Positions 23,161 to 31,787 of a stretch of DNA of 64,000 nucleotides are shown here, piece after piece. How positions within the stretch are numbered: the first letter of the stretch is position 1; each line of letters opens with the position of its first letter. The stretch covers positions 1 through 64,000 of the forward strand of contig NZ_JADWYO010000019.1 in NCBI RefSeq assembly GCF_022414595.1, given 5' to 3'. The notes beneath the pieces were generated by a model, which searched no databases, had not been told where the DNA came from, and saw only the letters and a list, made by a program, of their open reading frames with translations. The translations under genes were made by a program, and so were the position numbers. This DNA is from Streptomyces sp. MUM 203J. GTDB lineage: Bacteria > Actinomycetota > Actinomycetes > Streptomycetales > Streptomycetaceae.

Positions 23161-24387
23161 TCAGCCGAACAACGGGTGTCCCGGTGTCACGACCGCCGCC
23201 ACGCGGGACGCGACCGTCTGGGCGGTGTTCGTGTCCGGCGACGACGGGCCGATCGTCGTGGCCACCGCGATCGCCACGTCCTTCTCCGGCAGGTACGCCA
23301 TCACCTCCCCGTACCCGGAGAACAGCGGGTTCTGGAACACCCAGCCCTCCCGGACCACCACGCCGAGCCCGTAGTGGGACGCCTCGGTCTGGGCGCGGCA
23401 CACCGTGGCGGGACAGGTGGCGGTCGGGCCGCCGATGCCCACCGTCCCTGGGTTCAGCAGGGTCGCGTACGCCTCCCGGGAGATCAGCTCACCGGACCCG
23501 AGACCCCGCGCCGCCCGCGCCATGTCGCAGACGTCAGAGGTCAGCACGGCCCCGGCGCGGATCGTCCAGGACGGGTTCCAGTAGGTGGACTCCTCGTGGA
23601 TGTCCCGCTCGTTGGTGAAGGCGTGCAGCACCGGCGGCGGCATCTCCGGGGTGAAGCTGTTGCGGGTCTCGCGCAGGCCCAGGGGGCGCGAGACCCGGTG
23701 CCAGAGCAGCTTGTCCAGCCGGGTGCCGGTGATCTTCTCCAGAGCGGCGCCGAGCAGCTGGAAGTTGGCGTGCGAATAGCTCCAGTTGGTGCCGGGCTCG
23801 TACCAGAGCGGCTGCCCGGTCGAGATCCCGACGACCTCCCTGGTCGTCCACTGGCGGAACGGATCCTCGTACAGGGCCGCCAGGAAGCCGGGGTCGGTCA
23901 CGTAGTCGTACAGCCCCGACGTGGAGCTGGCGAGCATCCGCAGCGTGATCCTGTCGCCGTGCGGAAGGTGCGGGAGCCAGCGGGACACGGGCGCGTCCAG
24001 GCCGACGCGGCCCTCGTCCACGAGCTGGAGCAGCACGGTGCTGAGGAAGGGGATGGCGACGCCACCCGCGCGGAAGTGCCGGTCGGGGGTGGCGGGGACG
24101 CCGGCCAGCGCCTCTCCGTCGGCGGTGGTGACGATCTCCCGGCCGTGCACGGTCACCTTCACCAGGGCGGACTTCAGGCCCAGCTCCTCGCGGGTCGCCC
24201 GCACGATCTCGGCGATCTCGCGGGCCTTCCCGTGCGGCCTCGGGGTGGCCACGCAGGCGGGACCGGGGTGGGTGGCCCGCGGCGCCGCCGGTGACGTGAC
24301 GGAGGGTGCGGACAGGGCGGGAGTACCGGGCAGGGTGAGCGCCAGCAGCACCGCGGCGCTCAGCCAGGCCCTTCGGATACGCGTCAT
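23161..24387 (-). CDS. exported serine-hydrolase (beta-lactamase) fold protein lacking catalytic motifs
   Basis: This 408-residue protein has a Sec signal peptide (cleavage near LSAPS) and the class C beta-lactamase/D-Ala carboxypeptidase-like fold (WLPHLPHGDRITLRMLASST; WYEPGTNWSYSHANFQLLGA). The nucleophile motif is lost: where relatives have F-R-x-G-S-V-x-K it reads FRAGGVAI (residues 105-112), so both the Ser (109 is Gly) and the Lys (112 is Ile) are absent. The YxN motif is YSH (204-206) and the third HxG motif is not evident. It is probably a non-catalytic binding protein or pseudoenzyme, not a pseudogene, since the frame is intact. Start ATG 24387. Confidence 0.85.
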   Translation of the reverse strand: MTRIRRAWLSAAVLLALTLPGTPALSAPSVTSPAAPRATHPGPACVATPRPHGKAREIAEIVRATREELGLKSALVKVTVHGREIVTTADGEALAGVPATPDRHFRAGGVAIPFLSTVLLQLVDEGRVGLDAPVSRWLPHLPHGDRITLRMLASSTSGLYDYVTDPGFLAALYEDPFRQWTTREVVGISTGQPLWYEPGTNWSYSHANFQLLGAALEKITGTRLDKLLWHRVSRPLGLRETRNSFTPEMPPPVLHAFTNERDIHEESTYWNPSWTIRAGAVLTSDVCDMARAARGLGSGELISREAYATLLNPGTVGIGGPTATCPATVCRAQTEASHYGLGVVVREGWVFQNPLFSGYGEVMAYLPEKDVAIAVATTIGPSSPDTNTAQTVASRVAAVVTPGHPLFG

Positions 24388-24691
24388 GACAGGCACTCTG
24401 CGGGCCCGCGCGCACCGGCGCACCGTACCGCCGCCGGATGGCCGAACCTTCCGCCCCTGAACGGCGGTCGTCCTCCGCCCCGTCCCCCCACGGCTGTGTG
24501 GATCTGCGGCTCCGCCGCGCGAAGGGGTGCGGACCCGGGCCCCGCTCCCGCGAGCGGCGGCGCCCGTGCCCGGACGCCGGACGGGCCGGGGCCCGGACCC
24601 CGGAGGTCTCCTGGTCGGCGGAGCCCGGGTGGCCGGGGCCGAGCTCCGGTTCCGGAGAGGGGCGGGGCGGGGCATTCGCTACGATCCCGCC
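24388..24691. promoter_or_regulatory. divergent region upstream of the MocR gene
   Basis: Very GC-rich with no gene. TACGAT at 24680-24685 sits seven bases before the MocR ATG, a -10-like box suggesting a leaderless or nearly leaderless transcript. MocR proteins commonly bind their own promoter, but no repeat pair stood out. Confidence 0.35.
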
Positions 24692-26236
24692 ATGGGGGAG
24701 CGGGTCACCGCGGCGGCCGGGCTGCTGGTCCATCTGGACCGGGACAGCCCCGTACCGCTGCAGCAGCAGCTGTGCGACCAGGTCACCGGACTGGTCCGGG
24801 AGGGCCGCCTGCGCCCCGGGGACGGGGTCCCCGCCACCCGGGAGCTGGCCCGCCAGCTGAGCGTGTCCCGGACGGTCGTCCTCAGGGCGTACGAGCTGCT
24901 GCGAGCCCGCGGCGTCCTCACCGCGAGGCGCGGCTCGGGCACGGTCGTCGCCGGGCAGGCCCCCGCCGCGGACCCGCCGCCCGTCTCCCGGGCCCCGCTC
25001 GCGCCCCGCCCGCCGCGCCCCACCGACGACGGGCACCCCCTCTGGCAGCCCTGGGAGCCCCCGCCCATGCATCACCGCGGCGGCGCGCTCGACTTCCGGC
25101 ACGGTACGCCCGCGCTGGCCGCGTTCCCGGTGGCCCGCTGGCGGCAGTCGCTGGCCGCCGCCTACGCCCGGGCCGACGCCACCGCCCTCGGCTACGGGCA
25201 CGCGGAGGGCGCGCCCGCGCTGCGCGCCGAGATCGCCGCGCTCGTCCGGCAGAGCCGCGCGCTGGACGCCCCGCCCGACCGGATCGTCGTCACCACGGGC
25301 GCCACCCAGGCCATGGACATCCTCGTCCGGCTGCTGGTCCGCCCCGGGGACGTCGTGGTGATCGAGGACCCCAGCCACACCGTGCTGCGGCAGGTCTTCG
25401 GCTTCTCGGAGGCCGCCGTCGTGCCCGTGCCGGTGGACGAACAGGGGCTGCGGGTCGAGGACATCGACGCGTGCGTACGGGCCCGGGGGCACGACCCGGG
25501 CCGGGTGAGGCTGGTGTACGTGACGCCGTCGCACCAGTTCCCGACCGGCTGCGTCATGTCCGAGGCGCGCCGGTCGGCACTGGTGGACTGGGCGCACCGG
25601 CGGGGCGCGACGGTCCTGGAGGACGACTACCACAACGAGTTCACGTTCTCCGGGGAGCGTCTGCCCGCGCTGGCCTCCGGCCGCCACCGGGACGTCGTCG
25701 CGTACGTCGGCAGCTTCAGCAAGACCCTGTTCCCGGCCCTGCGCATCGGCTACGCGGTCCTGCCGCCGCACCTGGTCCACCCGTTCCTCGGCATCAAGTG
25801 GATCACCGACCGGCTGACCCCGACGATCGGCCAGGAGGCGCTCGCGGACTTCATCGCGTCCGGCGCGTACACCCGGCACATCAGCAGGATGACCCGCCTG
25901 TACCGGCAGCGCCGACGCCGCCTGCTGGAGGCGCTGTACGAGCACTTCGGCGCCGGGGTGCGGGTCTCGGGCGAGGCGGCGGGCCTGCACGTGCTGGTCA
26001 CCCTGACCGGCGCCCGGCGCGCGCCCGAGCCGGAGATCGCCCGCCGCGCGGCGGCCCACGGAGTGCGGGTCTACCCCGCGTCCGGGTACTACGTGCAGGA
26101 CCCGCCGCGCGAGCCGGCGTTCCTGATGGGCTACGCGGCGCTGCCGGTCGCCCGGATCACCGAGGGAGTGGCGCTGCTGGCGGCGGCGGTACGGGAGACG
26201 GAACGGAGTCCCGGACCGAACCGCCGTCGCCCGTGA
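24692..26236 (+). CDS. MocR-type regulator (GntR HTH + PLP aminotransferase-like domain)
   Basis: This 514-residue transcription factor has an N-terminal GntR winged helix (about 20-85; LRPGDGVPATRELARQLSVS). After a Pro-rich linker comes a fold-type-I aminotransferase domain with VTTGATQAMDIL, EDDYHNEF and the PLP lysine in GSFSKTLFPALRIGY. These proteins sense PLP or an amino-acid-like effector. No pdxS/pdxT genes are near, so a PdxR role is unlikely. It is convergent with the UbiD-like gene (80-bp overlap of ends) and borders the biosynthetic gene set, making it a candidate pathway regulator. Start ATG 24692 lies close to a -10-like box. Confidence 0.88.
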   Translation: MGERVTAAAGLLVHLDRDSPVPLQQQLCDQVTGLVREGRLRPGDGVPATRELARQLSVSRTVVLRAYELLRARGVLTARRGSGTVVAGQAPAADPPPVSRAPLAPRPPRPTDDGHPLWQPWEPPPMHHRGGALDFRHGTPALAAFPVARWRQSLAAAYARADATALGYGHAEGAPALRAEIAALVRQSRALDAPPDRIVVTTGATQAMDILVRLLVRPGDVVVIEDPSHTVLRQVFGFSEAAVVPVPVDEQGLRVEDIDACVRARGHDPGRVRLVYVTPSHQFPTGCVMSEARRSALVDWAHRRGATVLEDDYHNEFTFSGERLPALASGRHRDVVAYVGSFSKTLFPALRIGYAVLPPHLVHPFLGIKWITDRLTPTIGQEALADFIASGAYTRHISRMTRLYRQRRRRLLEALYEHFGAGVRVSGEAAGLHVLVTLTGARRAPEPEIARRAAAHGVRVYPASGYYVQDPPREPAFLMGYAALPVARITEGVALLAAAVRETERSPGPNRRRP

Positions 26237-27641
26237 ACTCGACCCGCCGGAACCGCTCCCGCTGGGCGAACGGCACCGTGCAGTCGAACACCGCCTTCGC
26301 GGTGCGCCCGTCGGCCGAGACCGTCTTGGTGTACGCGGGGGTCTGCGTCGGGTCCAGGGGGAAGCCGTACCGGTCCGGCAGCACCACCACGTCCACGTCC
26401 GCCTGGAGCCGGGTCGTCATCGCCCACCACAGGTCCGTGTCCGACTCCAGGTCCACGTCCTCGTCCACCGCGACGACCAGCTTCGCCATCCGGAACTCCT
26501 CCAGGACCGTCTCGCACGCGTCCCGCACCAACGCGTCGTCCGCGGCGCAGCGTTTGGCGTGCCACTGGATCACCAGCATCAGCTGGCCGCCGCCCGCCGT
26601 GTGGCTGAGCGCCGCCTTCACCGGGGCGCCGAGCTGCCGCAGCCGGTCGATGACTGCGGCCTCCATGCCGAAGCCCAGCAGCACGGACTGCTCGTGACCG
26701 GGCCCGGAGACGGCCTGGAGGATCGCGCCCTCGCGGGCGGTGATCCCGGTGACCCTGATGACCGGCAGCCCGGGGTGTGCCCGGCCCTGGTAGCCGAGGA
26801 ACTCGGGGGTCGACGCGGGCCCGTCCGGGTTCTCCGGGAGGATGTCGGCCAGCAGCTCGCCCTCCAGCACGTACTCGGCCTGCGGGACGCACTCCGCCTC
26901 GACCGTCCGGCACGGCGTCACTTCCACGGGCGCCCCGCCCAGAGCCCCTGCCACCGCCAGCTCGTCCAGCTCCGGCGGCACCAGCGAGGCCGGGCACGTC
27001 GAGGCGAGCAGCACGGCGGGCGGCAGGCCCAGGTGCACGGCGACCGGCAGCGGTTCGCCCCGCCGCCGCGCCGCCTGGTGTGCGCGCTCCAGGTCGCGGC
27101 CGGGCACCATCCAGATCGTCAGAAGGTCGGGCCCGCGCACGCACATGCGGTGCACGGACAGGTTCCGCACGCCGGTGTCCGGGTCGGTGGCCAGGACCGC
27201 GCCGAGCGTCAGATACGGCCCGGCGTCCTCGTCCGTGAGCACCGGGACCGGCAGCCTGGTCAGGTCCGGCGGGTACGAGGTGCGCGGCCATCTGGACGGG
27301 TCCGCCGCCGGCACCGGGGCCACCGGCGAGGCCACCGCGTCCAGCAGCCGCCAGGGCAGCTCCGCCGGGGTGAGCCCGAGCAGCGCGGCGGCCCGCTCTC
27401 GGGTGCCGTACAGGCCCATCAGCACCGCCCCCGCCTCGCCGGACTCGGTGGTGACCTGCTCGAACAGGACGGCGGGCCCGGGCCCGGTGGGCGGCGGGGC
27501 AGGTACCCCGGCCCACCGGGCGTACCGGGAGGAGACCCCGTACCGGGCGGGGACCTCCTCCCGCACCCGCACCAGGCCGCCGGGCATCGAGTCGAGCGCG
27601 GCGAGCGCGGTACGCAGGTCGGCGAGGTTCCGCCGGGTCAC
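26157..27641 (-). CDS. UbiD-family decarboxylase
   Basis: This 494-residue enzyme belongs to the prenylated-FMN-dependent (de)carboxylases acting on aromatic or alpha,beta-unsaturated acids. Family features include NLSVHRMCVRGPDLLTIWMV, EYVLEGELL, PEFLGYQGRAHPGLPVIRVT and KLVVAVDEDVDLESDTDLWW. The GTG at 27641 overlaps the stop of the cupin-mutase gene as GTGA, so the two are translationally coupled. No UbiX prenyltransferase is in the window; the cofactor would come from elsewhere. As the last gene of the minus-strand set it could remove a carboxylate from anthranilate, a dihydroaromatic or a cinnamate-like intermediate. The substrate is not readable. Confidence 0.88.
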   Translation of the reverse strand: MTRRNLADLRTALAALDSMPGGLVRVREEVPARYGVSSRYARWAGVPAPPPTGPGPAVLFEQVTTESGEAGAVLMGLYGTRERAAALLGLTPAELPWRLLDAVASPVAPVPAADPSRWPRTSYPPDLTRLPVPVLTDEDAGPYLTLGAVLATDPDTGVRNLSVHRMCVRGPDLLTIWMVPGRDLERAHQAARRRGEPLPVAVHLGLPPAVLLASTCPASLVPPELDELAVAGALGGAPVEVTPCRTVEAECVPQAEYVLEGELLADILPENPDGPASTPEFLGYQGRAHPGLPVIRVTGITAREGAILQAVSGPGHEQSVLLGFGMEAAVIDRLRQLGAPVKAALSHTAGGGQLMLVIQWHAKRCAADDALVRDACETVLEEFRMAKLVVAVDEDVDLESDTDLWWAMTTRLQADVDVVVLPDRYGFPLDPTQTPAYTKTVSADGRTAKAVFDCTVPFAQRERFRRVEFTGDGGSVRDSVPSPVPPPPAAPLPR

Positions 27642-28330
27642 GCGCGTCCCCCGGGGGCGGCGCCCTCCCGGCGCTCCGCGAGCCGGTCCAGCTGGAGGCC
27701 GGTCAGCTCGTCGATGAGGGTGCGGTAGGTGGCCTCCGCGATGCCCGGCGGCATCCCGCGCTCCTCCGCGAGCGCGCGCACCCGGGCCACGACCTCCTCG
27801 ACGCGGCCCTTGGAGCGGACGGCGACCTCGTCGTTCTTGTGCTCCGTCAGAGTGCGTACCACGTCGGTGCGTTCGGCGAGCAGGCTGACGATCCGGCCGT
27901 CCAGTACGTCGATGGAGCGCCGCAGCTCGCTGATCGCCGCGTCGCCGGTGGACGTGACGGGTGCGGGTACCCGGTCGACGACGTACACGACGGTGGGCTC
28001 GCCGTCGGCACCCTGCGAGCGGTGCCGCTCGTCGTCGGGGATGACGAAGCCCATGCCCGGACGGCAGGGCACCGACCGGTCGTCGAAGTGGATGGTGAAC
28101 TCGCCCTGCAGCACGTAGCCCTGGTGGCCGCGCAGGCACCACTCGTGCTCGTCGAAGCCGGCGGGCAGCTCCATCAGCCGGACCCGCAGATCACCGGCGT
28201 AGGCGATCTTCACCCGCCCGTCGGCGCCGGGCTTGTGCCAGGCCTCCCACGGGATGCTGTCGAAGTCGATGCCCACGAGGACGGGCAGGGCCTGCTCCGG
28301 GGCGGCGGCGGGCTGGGCGGTCGTGGTCAT
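27638..28330 (-). CDS. cupin-chorismate mutase (AroQ) fusion protein
   Basis: This 230-residue protein joins two domains. Residues 20-125 form a single cupin (EHEWCLRGHQGYVLQGEFTI, PGMGFVIPDDERHR). Residues about 133-215 form an AroQ-type three-helix mutase (ISELRRSIDVLDGRIVSLLA, ERTDVV, RVEEVVARVRALAEERG). The mutase would turn chorismate into prephenate, the substrate of the BacA-like decarboxylase in the same gene set. In bacilysin synthesis the decarboxylated product is then isomerised by a cupin (BacB), so the fusion may combine supply and downstream isomerisation. That role is inference. ATG 28330; stop overlaps UbiD start (GTGA). Confidence 0.85.
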   Translation of the reverse strand: MTTTAQPAAAPEQALPVLVGIDFDSIPWEAWHKPGADGRVKIAYAGDLRVRLMELPAGFDEHEWCLRGHQGYVLQGEFTIHFDDRSVPCRPGMGFVIPDDERHRSQGADGEPTVVYVVDRVPAPVTSTGDAAISELRRSIDVLDGRIVSLLAERTDVVRTLTEHKNDEVAVRSKGRVEEVVARVRALAEERGMPPGIAEATYRTLIDELTGLQLDRLAERREGAAPGGRA

Positions 28331-28371
28331 GGGGTGTCTTACCTCCGGGAGGTTTCGGGGTCGCGAGAGGT

Positions 28372-29067
28372 TCACGAGGGGGTGGACGTGATCGGGGACT
28401 GCGCCGCGGGCATCCCGCGGCGGCGCCGGATCCGTTCGTTGAGGTCGAGCCGGGGCAGCGGCGGGCGGCCGGTGACCTCCTGGTGTGCCCTGAGCATCTC
28501 GGCCATGTCGACCATCCGGTGGACCATGCGCTCCAGCGCGTCCAGGCCCTCCGTGTCGTGCAGGCCCGGCTCCGGCGAGGTGTTGCGCATCAGGACCGGG
28601 AAGCCGCTGCCGACCAGGATCATGCGGTTGAGCAGCAGGTTGTTGACGAGCTGGTCGTGCACGGCCGAGTCGCTGTAGCGGCGGCCGGTGACGATGATCC
28701 CGCCGACCTTGTCGGCCAGCGGGCGCTCGAAGCGCAGATAGCCCACACCCGCGCGCTCGATGAAGATCTGCATCAGGTGGGCCAGGCCGAAGCCGTGCAC
28801 GGGCACCGCGTAGATGATCCCGTCGGCCTGTTTCATCTTCTCGACGATGCCGGGCATGTCGTCCGGCAGCGCGCACGGGTTCAGGCGGTTGTTGCAGTCG
28901 CCGCAGGGGCTGCACGGCGAGATGCGGTGCTCACGCAGCCGGACGGCGTGGAACTCGGCGCCCCGTGACCGCACCAGCTCACCCGCGTGGTCGAGGGCCA
29001 GGTCGGTGTTGCCCCCGGCCCGTTCGGAACCGGATATACCGAGAATGACGGCACGTTCTTTTCGCAC
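28372..29067 (-). CDS. flavodoxin-fold iron-sulfur flavoprotein / NAD(P)H-dependent FMN reductase
   Basis: This 231-residue redox protein has a flavodoxin-like start (AVILGISGSERAGGNTD binds FMN phosphate). The compact cysteine motif ISPCSPCGDCNN, followed by NPC, is the pattern that binds a [4Fe-4S] cluster in iron-sulfur flavoproteins. It may reduce an unsaturated ring or supply reduced flavin. I chose GTG 29067 because GGGGAG lies seven bases upstream and the next residues enter the first beta strand; the longer frame adds eight unmatched residues. It lies between the cupin-mutase and TrpB-like genes, with short direct repeats upstream. Confidence 0.85.
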   Translation of the reverse strand: MRKERAVILGISGSERAGGNTDLALDHAGELVRSRGAEFHAVRLREHRISPCSPCGDCNNRLNPCALPDDMPGIVEKMKQADGIIYAVPVHGFGLAHLMQIFIERAGVGYLRFERPLADKVGGIIVTGRRYSDSAVHDQLVNNLLLNRMILVGSGFPVLMRNTSPEPGLHDTEGLDALERMVHRMVDMAEMLRAHQEVTGRPPLPRLDLNERIRRRRGMPAAQSPITSTPS

Positions 29068-29135
29068 TGTGTCTCTCCCCCGTGATGGCACGGGCGGCGG
29101 GCGAGAACCGGGACGCCCGCCGCCCGTGGTCCCGA

Positions 29136-29176
29136 TCGGTTCGGTCCAGGTCGGTTCGGTCCAGAACGGTCGGTCC
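29136..29176. repeat. short direct repeats upstream of the flavoprotein gene
   Basis: TCGGTTCGGTCCAG occurs at 29136-29149 and 29151-29164 (15-base period), followed by a degenerate third copy CGGTCGGTCC (29167-29176). They lie in the 117-bp gap between the TrpB-like stop and the flavoprotein start. They could be operator half-sites or part of a leader. Confidence 0.5.
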
Positions 29177-29184
29177 CTGCGGGA

Positions 29185-30489
29185 TCAGTCCTGGAGCTTG
29201 CCTGCGAAGTAGTCGATGTACGCCTGCATGTCGAAGTGGCCGTGTCCGGACAGGGTGAAGAGCACGGTCCGCTCCTCGCCCGCCTCCCGGGCCGCCAGCG
29301 CCTCGTCGATGGCGGCCCGCACCGCGTGCGTGGACTCGGGCGCCGGGACGATGCCCTCGTTGCGCGCGAAGGTCACGCCCGCCTCGAAGCACGCGGTCTG
29401 CGGTACGGCCCGCGCCTCCAGCAGGTCCGCCTCCTTCAGGGCGCTGACGATCGGCGCCATGCCGTGGTAGCGCAGCCCGCCCGCGTGGATGCTGGGCGGC
29501 CGGAAGTCGTGGCCGAGGGTGTGCATCTTGGTGAGCGGGGTGAGGCCCGCGGTGTCCCCGAAGTCATAGTCGTAGCTGCCCTTGGTCATGGACGGGCAGG
29601 ACGACGGCTCAACGGCCACCGCCCGCACCGGCCGGCCGCCGCCCAGCTGCTCCCGCAGGAACGGGAGGGCCAGGCCGCCGAAGTTGGAGCCGCCGCCCGC
29701 GGCGCCGATCACCACGTCCGGGTAGTCCTCGGCCATCTCCATCTGGAGCAGGGCCTCCTGGCCGATGATCGTCTGGTGCATCAGCACATGGTTGAGGACC
29801 GACCCCAGGGCGTACTTCGCGGTGCCGCCGCTCTTCAGCGCCGCCTCCACCGCCTCCGAGATGGCCAGTCCCAGGCTGCCGGTGGAGTCCGGGTCCTCGG
29901 CCAGCGCGGCCCGGCCCGCCTCGGTCAGCTCGCTAGGGCTGGCGGTGACGCTGGCGCCGAAGGTCTCCATCAGGCCGCGCCGGTAGGGCTTCTGCTGGTA
30001 GCTGACCTTGACCATGTAGACCTCGCACTCGAGGCCGAAGTAGGAGCAGGCCAGGGCGAGGGAGCTGCCCCACTGCCCGGCGCCCGTCTCCGTGGTGAGC
30101 TTCCCGACGCCTGCCCGCTGGTTGTAGTAGGCCTGCGGGACGGCCGTGTTGGGCTTGTGGCTGCCGGCCGGGCTGACGCCCTCGTACTTGAAGTAGATCC
30201 GCGCCGGGGTGTCCAGCGCCTTCTCCAGCCGCCGCGCCCTGATCAGCGGGGCGGGCCGCCACTGCCGGTACACGTCCAGGACGGCACCGGGTATGTCGAC
30301 GTCCGGGGCGGTGCTGAACTCCTGGGCGATCAGCTCGGCCGGGAACAGCGGCTCCAGGTCCGCTTCGGTGAGCGGCTCCTTGGTGCCGGGGTGCAGCATG
30401 GGCGGCAGCCCGGCGGGAAGGTCGGGGACCACGTTGTACCAGGTGGTGGGGATGCGGTCCTCGGGGAGCAGGAACTTCGTGTGCGTCAT
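29185..30489 (-). CDS. TrpB2-type tryptophan synthase beta-like PLP enzyme
   Basis: This 434-residue fold-type-II PLP enzyme belongs to the TrpB2 branch: long N-terminus ([20 protein letters not shown]), Schiff-base lysine in GSHKPNTA, catalytic region [13 protein letters not shown], phosphate loop [11 protein letters not shown]. TrpB2 enzymes add a nucleophile such as indole to an activated serine-type aminoacrylate. There is no trpA here, so it probably works alone on a pathway-specific nucleophile or as a stand-alone Trp synthase. The ATG at 30489 overlaps the MFS stop as ATGA, so it is translationally coupled to the TTA-containing exporter gene. Confidence 0.92.
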   Translation of the reverse strand: MTHTKFLLPEDRIPTTWYNVVPDLPAGLPPMLHPGTKEPLTEADLEPLFPAELIAQEFSTAPDVDIPGAVLDVYRQWRPAPLIRARRLEKALDTPARIYFKYEGVSPAGSHKPNTAVPQAYYNQRAGVGKLTTETGAGQWGSSLALACSYFGLECEVYMVKVSYQQKPYRRGLMETFGASVTASPSELTEAGRAALAEDPDSTGSLGLAISEAVEAALKSGGTAKYALGSVLNHVLMHQTIIGQEALLQMEMAEDYPDVVIGAAGGGSNFGGLALPFLREQLGGGRPVRAVAVEPSSCPSMTKGSYDYDFGDTAGLTPLTKMHTLGHDFRPPSIHAGGLRYHGMAPIVSALKEADLLEARAVPQTACFEAGVTFARNEGIVPAPESTHAVRAAIDEALAAREAGEERTVLFTLSGHGHFDMQAYIDYFAGKLQD

Positions 30490-31781
30490 GTCTGCTTTCC
30501 GGTGGGTGATGCGGTGGTTGATGCCGTGTCCGACGGGTGCGTCGGCTCGGTGGCGGGCGCGGCGGCGGGGGAGTTCCTGACCCGCAGCAGCGCGAAGGCG
30601 GCGATGCCCACGAGGGGGCAGGCCAGCAGGGTGAAGAAGACCGGCCCGTGGCCCTGGAACTGCCAGAGGGTGCCGAGTCCCACGGGGACGACCAGGCGGG
30701 CGACGCCCAGCACGAACCCGTTGAGCGCCATGAGACTGCCGACGCGGCGCTTGTCGGCGTGGTCCGCGATGTAGGTGGGCACGACGACGGAGGCGATGAT
30801 CTCTCCGAGCGTCCATACGACGGTGGACAGCAGGATCGCGGGCAGCGAGAAGAAGAACGCGATGGCCGCCATGCCGGCCGCCCAGAGCAGACCGGACACG
30901 ACGAGCAGGGACTTCGTCCCGTACCGGGGGATCCGCTTCTCGGCGACGAGACCGAGGCCGACCACGACGACGCTGTTGATGGTGTAGACGACGCCGACGA
31001 GGCTCGCGGACTCGTCGAGGACGGTGGTGATGGCCAGCGGCAGGGTGTACTCGATGCCGATGAGGGGGGCGACGTAGAAGAAGGAGATCAGCACGAGCGC
31101 CAGCACATGCCCGTGCCCGGTCCACGCCTTCCCGGCCCCGGCCTCGGCGGGGCTCCGCGCCTGCCGCCCCGCGCCCTCGTCCTCACTCCCGCCCCGGCCC
31201 TCGCCCCGCGCTCGGTCCGCCGGGACCCACACCGCGATGAGCGCCGCGCACAGCAGCCCGGCGACGATGTTCCCGGCGAACATGACGTGGTACGAGTAGG
31301 CCGCGGCCACCCCGCCGAGCAGCGGCCCGATGCCCATGCCCAGGTTGTTGCCGATGTAGCTGACGGTGTACGCGAAGGGGCGCTGCTCGGGCGTCGTGAG
31401 GTCCGCGATCAGGGTGTTGGACGCCGGGCCGAACATGCCCATGCCGACCAGGGCGGCGAACAGCAGCGCCGTGTACGTCCACGGCGGCCCGTCCAGGGTG
31501 GCCAGGCCGAGATACCCGGCCGCGTTCAGCAGGAGCGCGGTCAGCAGCGCCGGGCGGCGGCCCCGCAGGTCGCACAGCGGGCCGCTGAGGAGACTGCCGA
31601 CGAGCAGTCCCGTGCTGCCGACCGAGATCATCAGCCCAGCCTGGCCCGGGCTGAGGTCCTTGCCCCGCACCAGGTAGACGGTGAGCAGCGGGAAGACGAA
31701 CATCCCGGCCCGGTTGACGAAGGCGGCGAGGAACAGCACCCGCAGCGCGAGCGGTAACTCCCTGAATCTCGTCATCCACAC
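30486..31781 (-). CDS. MFS exporter with TTA codon
   Basis: This 431-residue major facilitator has two six-helix halves separated by a charged, flexible loop (about 195-225, [13 protein letters not shown]). The motif-A-like sequence [14 protein letters not shown] follows helix 2. Codon 9 is TTA (plus-strand 31755-31757), the rare leucine codon that needs the bldA tRNA in Streptomyces, which would tie export and the coupled TrpB-like gene to development. It is likely a drug-type exporter for the product of the gene set. The start is ATG 31781, six bases past the ATP-grasp stop; ATG at codon 3 is possible. Confidence 0.9.
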   Translation of the reverse strand: MWMTRFRELPLALRVLFLAAFVNRAGMFVFPLLTVYLVRGKDLSPGQAGLMISVGSTGLLVGSLLSGPLCDLRGRRPALLTALLLNAAGYLGLATLDGPPWTYTALLFAALVGMGMFGPASNTLIADLTTPEQRPFAYTVSYIGNNLGMGIGPLLGGVAAAYSYHVMFAGNIVAGLLCAALIAVWVPADRARGEGRGGSEDEGAGRQARSPAEAGAGKAWTGHGHVLALVLISFFYVAPLIGIEYTLPLAITTVLDESASLVGVVYTINSVVVVGLGLVAEKRIPRYGTKSLLVVSGLLWAAGMAAIAFFFSLPAILLSTVVWTLGEIIASVVVPTYIADHADKRRVGSLMALNGFVLGVARLVVPVGLGTLWQFQGHGPVFFTLLACPLVGIAAFALLRVRNSPAAAPATEPTHPSDTASTTASPTGKQT

Positions 31782-31787
31782 GGGCGT

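Noticed and set aside
24692..26236. MocR gene as PdxR, regulator of PLP synthesis
   Set aside because: No pdxS/pdxT genes nearby; the gene sits at the edge of a secondary-metabolism gene set.
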